From Bacteroidetes bacterium OLB12 (GTDB lineage: Bacteria; Bacteroidota; Bacteroidia; Cytophagales; Cyclobacteriaceae): a stretch of DNA of 64,000 nt. Location: the NCBI GenBank assembly GCA_001567185.1, contig LNFR01000110.1, positions 124,001 through 188,000 of the forward strand, in the 5' to 3' direction. The position numbers and the translations under genes are program-made. Below are positions 9,590 to 17,361 of the stretch, piece after piece. The notes under the pieces are model-generated. The model did not search any database and was not told the DNA's origin. It worked only from the letters and a program-made list of their open reading frames with translations. Positions within the stretch are counted from its first letter, which is position 1; every line of letters begins with the position of its first letter.

Positions 9590-9781
9590 ATGAAGATGCT
9601 TAGTTATGCAAAGCACATTCTCACACGGGTGAGTTTTGATGCGCGGCTCTTTGAAAAGGAACTGCGCAAGGCCATCAAAATGTTGATAGCCGAGGAGGTA
9701 CAGGAACTCAAAAATTGGTGTTACGCCAATTTTTCGAGGGAACATGAGGCGATTCTGAATCGTTGTTTTGTAAGGGCTTAG
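9590..9781 (+). CDS. Small 63-aa protein, unknown function
   Basis: The ATG at 9590 gives a charged, mostly helical 63-aa protein containing SFDARLFEKELRKAIKML and EEVQELKNWCY. It has no signal peptide or membrane helix, so it is probably cytoplasmic. It is divergent from batD and followed by a strong intrinsic terminator, consistent with an independent transcript. I recall similar short proteins in Cytophagales but cannot name a family. Confidence 0.7.
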   Translation: MKMLSYAKHILTRVSFDARLFEKELRKAIKMLIAEEVQELKNWCYANFSREHEAILNRCFVRA

Positions 9782-9810
9782 GATTTCTAGGAAAGGATCT
9801 AAACTAACAG

Positions 9811-9833
9811 TCCCGCCAAAAGCGGGATTTTTT
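9811..9833 (+). terminator. Intrinsic terminator after the 63-aa gene
   Basis: A 6-bp perfect stem (TCCCGC and GCGGGA) with a CAAAA loop is followed by six T. The T run ends immediately before the ATG of the next gene at 9834. Confidence 0.85.
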
Positions 9834-10328
9834 ATGAGGAGAATATTATTCGTCTTACTATTATCTGCCTCTAACCCTGTGTTAAGCCAGCATTCTTTTA
9901 CAATGGAAGAGTTGCATAACATCTTTTTGCTGAGAGAGAGGAACCAGATTGTTAAGAGTATCTCAAGCGTTGGCCTTAAAGAAGCCGGTGATTTTGAAAA
10001 ACAAAAATTGTTTGCTGAGACTTCTGATAAAGTTGCAGTATTTATAGGTAATGGTTCAAGGTCACGGGTTGGATTAGTGTTTGATGAAACCGAAATACAC
10101 TCCTTATACCTTGTGGATTCAACTGTAGTTATAGAAAAGCTTTTAAATGATTTGAGTAATTTAGGATTTACCTTGGCAAAACAGAGAGGTGAAATTTTCA
10201 AATCTTTTACTAGACGGAAGACGGACTATTTCATCATGTTTTCTTGGTTTGACGATACTGGCTCAATCTCCATGATTGCAATTTTGCCAAAAGGGAAGCA
10301 CTTCAAATCAGCGTACACTAAAAAATAG
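9834..10328 (+). CDS. Hypothetical secreted protein
   Basis: A 164-aa protein with a plausible signal peptide (MRRILFVLLLSASNPVLSQ). The mature part is mixed alpha/beta with no motif I recognise. A heavily AT-rich composition sets it apart from the neighbouring queG and ruvB. The ATG abuts the T tract of the upstream terminator, so its leader must come from readthrough or from a start within that sequence. It ends 3 bp from the convergent queG stop codon. A long open frame on the opposite strand (9560-10201) is judged a shadow. Confidence 0.6.
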   Translation: MRRILFVLLLSASNPVLSQHSFTMEELHNIFLLRERNQIVKSISSVGLKEAGDFEKQKLFAETSDKVAVFIGNGSRSRVGLVFDETEIHSLYLVDSTVVIEKLLNDLSNLGFTLAKQRGEIFKSFTRRKTDYFIMFSWFDDTGSISMIAILPKGKHFKSAYTKK

Positions 10329-10331
10329 AGT

Positions 10332-11251
10332 TCATCGCTTTACGAACATGATATTCCTCTTCAGCCCTTCGTATTTGGTTCGCTTTACAGCCGAGTGCTT
10401 AAAAACTTTTTGAAACACCTCTTCCGTAATTTCTTCCCAATCTTCTTTAGAAAAATTTTCCAGTTGTGAATTTGGGGTAAAGAGTGGTTCGCTGTGTGGT
10501 TTTGAAAAACTATTCCACGGGCAAACATCCTGGCAGATGTCGCACCCGAAAATCCAATTTTCAAACTTACCCTTTACTTCTGCAGGAATTTCTTCCTTTA
10601 ATTCAATAGTGAAATAAGAAATGCATTTGCTGCCATCCACTACATAGGGTTGTGGAATAGCATCGGTGGGGCAGGCATCCATGCAGGCTGTACACGTGCC
10701 GCAGTAATCTTTTACGGGTCCATCATACTCCAACTCAACATCTACAATCAACTCGGCCAGAAAAAAAAGCTACCCATGCTTTTATTAAGTAGCAAACTGT
10801 TTTTGCCAGTCCAGCCCAGCCCGGCTTTTTTAGCCCAGGCTCGTTCGTGTACCGGTGCCGAATCTACAAACGCGCGACCTTCCACTTTGCCTATGGCTTC
10901 TTCCATACGAAAAAAAAAGAGTTTGAGTTTGTCTTTAATGATGTGGTGATAATCTTCACCATAAGCATACTTGGCAAGCTTGTATGTGTTTGCGTTTTCT
11001 TTTGCCAGGTCCTTTTCAGGATAATAATTATAGATCAGGCTAATAACCGATTTGGCACCGGGTACCAGCAGCGTTGGGTTAAGCCGTTTGTCAAAATGAT
11101 TTTCGAGGTAACTCATTTTGCCTTGATAGCCGCGCTTAAGCCAATCTTCCAGGCGTGGCGCTTCCTCTTCCAGAAACTCAGCTTTGGCAATTCCACAATA
11201 ATTGAAGCCGAGATCGGAGGCAATTTTTTTTATTTGAACAGAAGGACTCAT
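10332..11251 (-). CDS. queG: Epoxyqueuosine reductase QueG (one-base frameshift)
   Basis: This is the cobalamin and Fe-S dependent enzyme of the last step of queuosine synthesis in tRNA. The N-terminal frame (10748-11251) carries [15 protein letters not shown] and [10 protein letters not shown]. The C-terminal frame carries the two ferredoxin clusters [18 protein letters not shown] and [11 protein letters not shown]. They join as [14 protein letters not shown] if the T run (A run at 10761-10768, eight bases) is lengthened to nine. The repaired length of about 306 aa is normal. The break sits in a homopolymer and looks like a deletion error. Confidence 0.92.
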
Positions 11252-11313
11252 AAAACTTTATGCTCCCTGGTGGTCTTTTAGTCTAAATACTTTTTTGTAA
11301 AGAGGTACAAAGT

Positions 11314-12348
11314 TCAATCAAACAACCCCAGGCTGCGCGAGGAAGGAGGAGGAACAAGTTTCAAATGCTTGTAAGCTTTTTCGGTAGCTTCCCGGCCGCG
11401 CGAGGTTCGCTTAATGTATCCTTCCTGAATTAAAAATGGTTCATACACTTCTTCAATGGTTTCGGCTTCTTCACCTACTGCGGTAGCAATGGTGGTAAGG
11501 CCAACGGGGCCACCTTTAAATTTTTCGATGATGGTGCTAAGAATCCGGTTATCCATTTCATCCAGCCCGTTTTCATCAACATCCAATGCCTGCAATGCCA
11601 ATTGCGCAATAGACTTCGTAATTGTTCCATCGCCTTTTATCTGGGCAAAGTCGCGCGTACGCCTTAATAAGTTGTTGGCAATGCGTGGGGTGCCTCTGCT
11701 TCTTCGGGCAATCTCAAAGGCAGCATCTGCTACGAGGGGTGTATTCAGAATTTCGGCCGAGCGTTTGACAATTTTAGTAAGCAGCTCAGCATCGTAATAC
11801 TCCAAACGTGCATTAATGGCAAAGCGGGCGCGAAGGGGTGCTGTAAGCAAACCGGCACGCGTAGTGGCGCCAATCAGCGTAAACGGATTTAAACTTATTT
11901 GCACCGAGCGGGCATTCGGTCCCGTATCCAGCATAATGTCGATGCGGTAATCTTCCATGGCCGAATACAGGTATTCCTCCACGATCGGATTAAGCCGATG
12001 AATTTCATCAATAAAAAGCACATCGTTGGCTTCCAGGTTGGTAAGTAACCCGGCCAGGTCACTGGGTTTATCCAGCACCGGCCCCGAAGTAATTTTTATG
12101 TTGGAGCCCAACTCATTGGCAATTATAAACGATAACGTGGTTTTGCCCAGGCCGGGCGGGCCGTGTAACAATACGTGATCCAGCGATTCTTCGCGTTGTT
12201 TAGCGGCCTGAACAAAAACTTTAATGTTATCTACTACTTTTTGCTGGCCTGTAAAATCGCTGAAGGTAAGCGGCCGCAGTGCTTTCTCAATTTCTTTATC
12301 GGTGGTGCTTTGCCCTTCCGAATCGCCCTTTAAGTAATCTTCACGCAT
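11314..12348 (-). CDS. ruvB: Holliday junction branch migration helicase RuvB
   Basis: A 344-aa AAA+ ATPase that drives branch migration with RuvA. The Walker A motif [10 protein letters not shown] is near residue 64, Walker [12 protein letters not shown] near 117, and sensor 1/arginine finger [17 protein letters not shown] near 160. The C-terminal winged helix has [15 protein letters not shown]. Full length and intact. Its start faces apbE with a gap of about 90 bp. Confidence 0.97.
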   Translation of the reverse strand: MREDYLKGDSEGQSTTDKEIEKALRPLTFSDFTGQQKVVDNIKVFVQAAKQREESLDHVLLHGPPGLGKTTLSFIIANELGSNIKITSGPVLDKPSDLAGLLTNLEANDVLFIDEIHRLNPIVEEYLYSAMEDYRIDIMLDTGPNARSVQISLNPFTLIGATTRAGLLTAPLRARFAINARLEYYDAELLTKIVKRSAEILNTPLVADAAFEIARRSRGTPRIANNLLRRTRDFAQIKGDGTITKSIAQLALQALDVDENGLDEMDNRILSTIIEKFKGGPVGLTTIATAVGEEAETIEEVYEPFLIQEGYIKRTSRGREATEKAYKHLKLVPPPSSRSLGLFD

Positions 12349-12437
12349 AATTTTCTAAGTCGAAAGGTAAGCAAATAAATGGCTTTATGGTTTAGGATGT
12401 GCCTTCACCTTTTAACTTGCATGCCCAATTCTACCCT

Positions 12438-13460
12438 ATGGATAACCGTTGGAAAAATGCAATCTACTCTGTTGTGGTGGTGGTTGCGATATGGGTTGTT
12501 TATCAATGGCGTAACCGTGTGCCCGATCCGGTCAGGATACAAGGCGAAACCATGGCTACGACCTACAACATTACCTATTTTGATTCTGAGAATCGGAATT
12601 TTAAACCAGCCATTGATTCTATCCTTGTTCTGGTTAATCAATCTATTAATAATTACAATCCCAATTCAGAGGTTTCGGTATTTAACCGGTCGGGCGGGCT
12701 TAAATTTAACCTGCCTTATTTGCGGCCACCCATTGTAGTAGCACAAAAGGTCTTTTCCGATTCGCAAGGGGCATTTGATCCCACCGTTTTGCCATTAGTT
12801 AATTTGTGGGGCTTTGCGCAAAAGAAAGTAGAGCGGCCAGACAGTTCAAAGATTGATTCTATTCGGGCCATCATTGGATTTGAAAAAATTCAATTTGATC
12901 GCGACAGCATCTGGAAACTGGATCCACGCTCGCAACTTGATTTTGGTGGTATTGGCCAGGGTTACGGTGCCGATGTAATTACAGATTTTTTGAAATCAAA
13001 GGGAATTAAAAACATGCTGGTTGAGTTAGGTGGAGAAGGTATGGCATGTGGTATCAATCTGAAATCGGGTAAGCCGTGGGAACTCGGAATTCTGGATCCG
13101 AACTCCACATACGACAATCAATTTTTTAAAGCCTACGTCTCGTTATCCGATCAATCGTTTACCACATCCGGAAATTATTTTAACTATCGCGAAGTGGATG
13201 GTAAAAAATATTCGCACACCATCGATCCACAAACCGGTTATCCGGCCACACGATCAATTCTCAGTGCATCGGTTTTTACAAAAGATTGCACTACGGCCGA
13301 TGCCTGGGGCACAGCCTTTATGGTGATGGGCCACGAACGGGCTATTGAACTGCTAAAAGAACACCCGGAGATCGATGCTTTTTTAATTTACACAACACCC
13401 GGGGGAGTTTCCACCTTTGCAACCGATCGGATCAGTAAACAGATGCGCATCAACCCGTAA
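12438..13460 (+). CDS. apbE: FAD:protein FMN transferase (ApbE family)
   Basis: A 340-aa protein that covalently attaches FMN to flavoproteins such as the RnfG/NqrC subunits. The motif TMATTYNITYF, the GGIGQGYGADVI loop, NMLVELGGEGMA, and SHTIDPQTGYPA are typical. The TADALSTA block reads TADAWGTAFMVMG. The chosen ATG at 12438 gives MDNRWKNAIYSVVVVVAIWV, a single anchor helix, placing the enzyme on the outer face of the inner membrane. An upstream in-frame GTG at 12399 is less likely. Only 6 bp separate it from the ZIP gene. Confidence 0.92.
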   Translation: MDNRWKNAIYSVVVVVAIWVVYQWRNRVPDPVRIQGETMATTYNITYFDSENRNFKPAIDSILVLVNQSINNYNPNSEVSVFNRSGGLKFNLPYLRPPIVVAQKVFSDSQGAFDPTVLPLVNLWGFAQKKVERPDSSKIDSIRAIIGFEKIQFDRDSIWKLDPRSQLDFGGIGQGYGADVITDFLKSKGIKNMLVELGGEGMACGINLKSGKPWELGILDPNSTYDNQFFKAYVSLSDQSFTTSGNYFNYREVDGKKYSHTIDPQTGYPATRSILSASVFTKDCTTADAWGTAFMVMGHERAIELLKEHPEIDAFLIYTTPGGVSTFATDRISKQMRINP

Positions 13461-13466
13461 GTTTTT

Positions 13467-14260
13467 ATGATACTTAACCTGCTTGTATTATTTCTTACTC
13501 CGTTATTGGGCGGTGTATTAATTTATCTGGTGCCTTCGCCCAAGGGTTCTAACTTTAAGTTTCTGCTGGTATTTGCAGGGGCCTACCTGTTTGCTATTAC
13601 GGTAACACATATTTTACCCGATTTATTTCACGAGCACGGAGACCTGCAACTGGTTGGGCTGTTTGTTCTGGCTGGTTTTTTTCTGCAACAGTTTCTGGAA
13701 TACTTTACCTCTGGCGTTGATCATGGCCATATACATACCCATAATCATGACCACAACCACAACCACAACCACAACCACAACCATAACCATAACCATAACC
13801 ACCATCACCATCAATCGTCTGCAGTTGTATTATTGATTGCTTTGTGTGTACACGCTTTTCTGGAAGGCGGTATGCTGGCACAGCCTGAGGTAATGGGAGC
13901 AGGCTACAACGTAAACGCGGTGTTGTTGGGCATTGTGCTGCATCGGGCCCCGGCTGCATTTGCCTTAATGGCTGTATTGGCCGCTCAACTTCACTCCAGG
14001 CGCAAAGCGTTACCCTACCTGATAATTTTTTCACTGGCATCTCCGGTAGGCTTAATGGTAAGCACTTATTTTACCGAAAGCCAGGTGCTTACCGAAACTG
14101 GAATGATTTACTTGTATGCACTAGTGAGTGGCAATTTTTTTACATATCTCAACCACTATTGTATTCGAGAGCAGCCCCGATCACCGGTTTAATGCCAAAA
14201 AAATTGGTAGTAGCTGTGGTGGGGGCGTTACTGGCCGTTGCCGTTGAGTATGTGATTTAA
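13467..14260 (+). CDS. ZIP family metal transporter (two frameshifts at 3' end)
   Basis: The main frame (13467-14192, 241 aa) has helices and a large His-Asn rich cytoplasmic-type loop (HNHDHNHNH repeats) followed by ALCVHAFLEGGML and GIVLHRAPAAF, the metal-site helices IV and V. The apparent C-terminus after VSGNFF is wrong for the family. Shortening the T run at about 14135-14141 by one gives NFLHISTTIVFESSPDHRFN, and shortening the seven-A run at about 14197-14203 by one adds the last helix KKLVVAVVGALLAVAVEYVI. The stop is then at 14258-14260 and length about 263 aa. Likely substrate is zinc or another divalent metal. Confidence 0.88.
13725..13815 (+). repeat. His/Asn-coding microsatellite in the ZIP gene
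   Basis: Tandem CACAAC or CATAAC hexamers and trailing CACCAT triplets encode a run of alternating His-Asn and then poly-His in the metal-binding loop. Such tracts change length easily by slippage. Confidence 0.8.
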
Positions 14261-14418
14261 TCACTTGCTTTAATATCCTTTTGAAATCTCAATTAAGTAA
14301 TCGATTTTTAGAAAGTTAATTAACATAGCCTAACCCTGGCGGAATGTTTGTAATCATCAATAAAATCAGGGAGATTCAACATGCAAATTTCAGGCAGTCT
14401 AAATAAAAAGATCACCAC

Positions 14419-16323
14419 ATGAAAAGGATTACCAGTTTAGCGCAGTACGAACAAGCTTATAAAGAAAGTATTGAGCAACCCGAAAAATTCTGGGCCGAAG
14501 TAGCTGCTGATTTTCAATGGAAAAAAAAGTGGAATAAGGTACTGGATTGGAATTTTACCGAGCCAAAAGTAACCTGGTTTGAAGGCGGTAAATTGAACAT
14601 TACCGAAAATTGCCTCGACCGTCACATCGAAACGTTGGGCGATAAACCGGCTATTATCTGGGAACCAAACGATCCGGAAGAACATCATCGGGTACTTACC
14701 TACAAAGACTTGCTTTTTAAAGTAAAGCAGTTTGCTCAGGTGTTGAAAAACAACGGTGTAAAGAAGGGCGATCGGGTATGTATTTACATGGGTATGATTC
14801 CTGAACTACCAATTGCCGTTTTGGCGTGTGCACGAATAGGCGCTATACACTCCGTAATTTTTGGTGGTTTCTCAGCACAATCTATTGCCGACCGGTTACA
14901 AGATGCGAAAGCAGAATTTATTGTTACCTGCGATGGCGCCTATCGGGGGGCAAAAGACATTCCGCTTAAATCGGTTATTGATGATGCACTCATTGCCTGT
15001 CCATTTGTAAAACGGGTAATTGTATGTACCCGTACCCGCGTGCCCGTAAGTATGATTAAAGGCCGCGATGTTTGGTGGGAAGATGAAATTAAAAAAGTAG
15101 AGACACAAGGCAACCCTGATTGCCCGGCCGAAGTAATGGATGCCGAAGACATGTTGTTTATTCTTTACACGTCAGGTTCCACCGGAAAACCAAAAGGCGT
15201 GGTACATACCATTGGTGGCTATATGGTGTGGACAGCCTACACATTTCAGAATGTATTTCAATATCAACAAGGGCAAATTCATTTTTGTACGGCTGACATC
15301 GGTTGGATTACCGGCCACAGTTACATTGTGTATGGCCCACTTTTATCTGGCGCAACCTCGCTTATGTTTGAAGGTGTACCAACCTGGCCCGATGCCGGTC
15401 GGTTTTGGGATATTGTAGCCAAGTACAAAGTAAATATTCTATATACTGCGCCAACGGCAATCCGTAGTTTGATGGGATTTGGGTTGGATTTTGTTGCCGG
15501 TAAAGACTTGAGCTCACTTCAGGTATTGGGCACAGTAGGCGAACCCATCAACGGAGAAGCCTGGCATTGGTATCATAAAAACATTGGTAAAGGAAACTGC
15601 CCGATTGTAGATACCTGGTGGCAGACCGAAACCGCGGGCGTGCTGATTTCTAACATGGCCAACATTACACCACAAAAGCCAACGTTTGCTACCCTGCCGC
15701 TGCCCGGAGTAAATCCCTGCCTGGTAGATGAAAATGGAAAGGAGATTGAAGGAAACGAAGTAAGTGGTAACCTATGTATTAAAACACCCTGGCCCGGAAT
15801 ATTGCGCACCACGTATAACGATCATGAGCGTTGCCGCCTGAATTATTTTGCAACTTATCCGGGCTTGTATTTTACTGGCGATGGATGTCTGCGCGATATA
15901 GATGGCCATTATCGTATTACCGGCCGGGTGGATGATGTGTTGAACGTGAGTGGTCATCGTATAGGTACAGCCGAAATAGAAAATGCAATTAACATGCATG
16001 CGGGTGTGGTAGAAAGTGCAGTAGTAGGTTATCCACACGATATAAAAGGACAAGGTGTTTACGCTTATGTAATAACCGAGGGCCATCATGGTGATGAAAA
16101 TCTTACCCGGCAGGATATTATTCAAACTGTATCGCGCATTATTGGAGCTATTGCAAAACCCGATAAAATTCAATTTGTAAAGGGTTTGCCAAAAACACGT
16201 TCCGGAAAAATTATGCGAAGGATTTTACGCAAAATAGCAGAAGGCGAAACATCCAACCTGGGCGATACTTCCACCTTGCTCGATCCGGGTGTGGTAGATG
16301 AGATAAAAGCCGGGGCATTATAA
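14419..16323 (+). CDS. acs: Acetate--CoA ligase
   Basis: A 634-aa AMP-forming acetyl-CoA synthetase that activates acetate for entry into central metabolism. The AMP-binding motif YTSGSTGKPKG is near residue 250. VDTWWQTETAG, YFTGDGCLRDIDGHYRITGRVDD and the C-terminal catalytic-Lys block PKTRSGKIMRRILR (about residues 591-604) are all present. Family length is 630-660, so it is complete. The 158 bp upstream hold no motif I recognise. It is followed 24 bp later by the Uma2 gene. Confidence 0.97.
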   Translation: MKRITSLAQYEQAYKESIEQPEKFWAEVAADFQWKKKWNKVLDWNFTEPKVTWFEGGKLNITENCLDRHIETLGDKPAIIWEPNDPEEHHRVLTYKDLLFKVKQFAQVLKNNGVKKGDRVCIYMGMIPELPIAVLACARIGAIHSVIFGGFSAQSIADRLQDAKAEFIVTCDGAYRGAKDIPLKSVIDDALIACPFVKRVIVCTRTRVPVSMIKGRDVWWEDEIKKVETQGNPDCPAEVMDAEDMLFILYTSGSTGKPKGVVHTIGGYMVWTAYTFQNVFQYQQGQIHFCTADIGWITGHSYIVYGPLLSGATSLMFEGVPTWPDAGRFWDIVAKYKVNILYTAPTAIRSLMGFGLDFVAGKDLSSLQVLGTVGEPINGEAWHWYHKNIGKGNCPIVDTWWQTETAGVLISNMANITPQKPTFATLPLPGVNPCLVDENGKEIEGNEVSGNLCIKTPWPGILRTTYNDHERCRLNYFATYPGLYFTGDGCLRDIDGHYRITGRVDDVLNVSGHRIGTAEIENAINMHAGVVESAVVGYPHDIKGQGVYAYVITEGHHGDENLTRQDIIQTVSRIIGAIAKPDKIQFVKGLPKTRSGKIMRRILRKIAEGETSNLGDTSTLLDPGVVDEIKAGAL

Positions 16324-16347
16324 CATTGAAATTCATATCTTTACTAG

Positions 16348-16929
16348 ATGGAACCAATTGTATTAAAATTCCCAACACATCATCAGTTTACTGACAATGA
16401 ATTGTTTGATTTCTGTGCGGCCAACGATTGGTTTAAGATTGAACGTAACAAACTCGGTCAATTAATAATTATGTCACCATCTGGAGGTACAACAGGAAGA
16501 ATTCATTTTAAGATTTATGAATTTTTAGTGCATTGGTCTGTAGATAAAAAAGACCTTGGCTACTTGTTAGATGCTTCCGTTGGGTTTCGTTTACCGGATA
16601 GTTCTGTGCTTGCTCCTGATGCTGCTTTTGTTTTTAAAGAGCGTTGGGACAACCTCACTCAGGAGGAGCGAGATAAATTTCCTCCGATTTGTCCGGATTT
16701 TGTGATTGAAGTGCGTTCGCAATCCGACAGTATTAACCAGCTTAAAGAAAAAATGAACGATTGGATGGCCAATGGATGCCGCCTCGGATGGCTGATTGAT
16801 CCGATTGCAAAAAAGGCCTGGATATACGCAACTAATGGCGTTGTAAAGTCTTTCGAAAATTTTGAAGCCCAATTAGATGGGTTAGATGTATTACCTGAAC
16901 TTAATCTTAACTTAAAACTATTAGTGTAA
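16348..16929 (+). CDS. Uma2 family endonuclease (DUF820)
   Basis: A 193-aa protein of the Uma2/DUF820 family, which has a PD-(D/E)XK nuclease-like fold. Characteristic segments are GRIHFKIYEFLVHW, SSVLAPDAAFVFKERW, FPPICPDFVIEVRSQSDS and the WMANGCRLGWLIDP block, with Asp in LAPDAAF and E-x-R in VIEVRS as candidate active-site residues. The family is widespread and its cell role is not established. Its stop overlaps the DUF3127 start by one base, suggesting translational coupling. Confidence 0.9.
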   Translation: MEPIVLKFPTHHQFTDNELFDFCAANDWFKIERNKLGQLIIMSPSGGTTGRIHFKIYEFLVHWSVDKKDLGYLLDASVGFRLPDSSVLAPDAAFVFKERWDNLTQEERDKFPPICPDFVIEVRSQSDSINQLKEKMNDWMANGCRLGWLIDPIAKKAWIYATNGVVKSFENFEAQLDGLDVLPELNLNLKLLV

Positions 16930-17279
16930 TGGCAATGGATATCAGTGGTGTGGTAGTGGCGCTTTTACCACTACAAAGCGGACAAGGTAAAAGCGGAAAC
17001 GCATGGAAGAAACAGGAATTTATTCTGGAAACCCCGGGACAATTCCCGAAAAAAGTTTGCCTGTCGCTGTGGGGCGAAAAGGTGGACGAGAACCGCGTAA
17101 CAATTGGTGAAAAAATAACAGCCTCCATCAACCTGGAAAGTCGCGAGTATAACAATCGCTGGTACACCGAAGCACGCGTGTGGAAGATTACCCGTTCAGG
17201 AAATACAGGAAACAACCAAACTCCACCAACCGATGATTTTATACCGGAGAGTGGTGGAAGTGATGATTTACCGTTTTGA
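16929..17279 (+). CDS. DUF3127 domain protein with SSB-like C-terminal tip
   Basis: A 116-aa protein. The N-terminal ~85 residues resemble DUF3127, with GNAWKKQEFILETPGQFPKKVC and SINLESREYNNRWYTEARVWKI, plausibly an OB-like beta-barrel. The tail is polar, Gly/Pro rich and ends SGGSDDLPF, closely resembling the DDDLPF/DDDIPF tip with which SSB recruits repair and replication proteins. A second in-frame Met at 16935 (MDISGVVVALLP) may be the real start. The overlap with Uma2 and the following bidirectional terminator define a two-gene unit. A single-strand DNA-binding role is inference. Confidence 0.82.
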   Translation: MAMDISGVVVALLPLQSGQGKSGNAWKKQEFILETPGQFPKKVCLSLWGEKVDENRVTIGEKITASINLESREYNNRWYTEARVWKITRSGNTGNNQTPPTDDFIPESGGSDDLPF

Positions 17280-17307
17280 CAGGCAACAGCTTGTTGAGTG
17301 CGCAAAC

Positions 17308-17347
17308 AAAAAAGCCCCGAACGGAAGTTCAGGGCTTTTGGTTTTTT
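17308..17347. terminator. Bidirectional terminator between DUF3127 and nrdA
   Basis: A 13-bp near-perfect stem (AAAAGCCCCGAAC and GTTCAGGGCTTTT, loop GGAA) has a T-rich tail on both strands. It separates the two convergent transcripts. Confidence 0.85.
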
Positions 17348-17361
17348 CAGGGATTGATCAT

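Noticed and set aside
9560-10201. A 213-aa open frame on the minus strand opposite the hypothetical secreted gene
   Set aside because: No family signal. The plus-strand frame has a signal peptide and fits the terminator, so this is a shadow.
10748-10768. Programmed ribosomal frameshift in queG
   Set aside because: The slip run alone looks like a slippery site, but the same type of break occurs in many unrelated genes here, so an error is simpler.
13623-13814. Val/Met-rich frames opposite the His-rich ZIP loop
   Set aside because: Complement of a CAC/AAC/CAT microsatellite, so low-complexity artefacts.
14192-14263. A 22-codon hydrophobic mini-gene after the ZIP gene
   Set aside because: It is the last helix of the ZIP transporter displaced by two homopolymer shifts.
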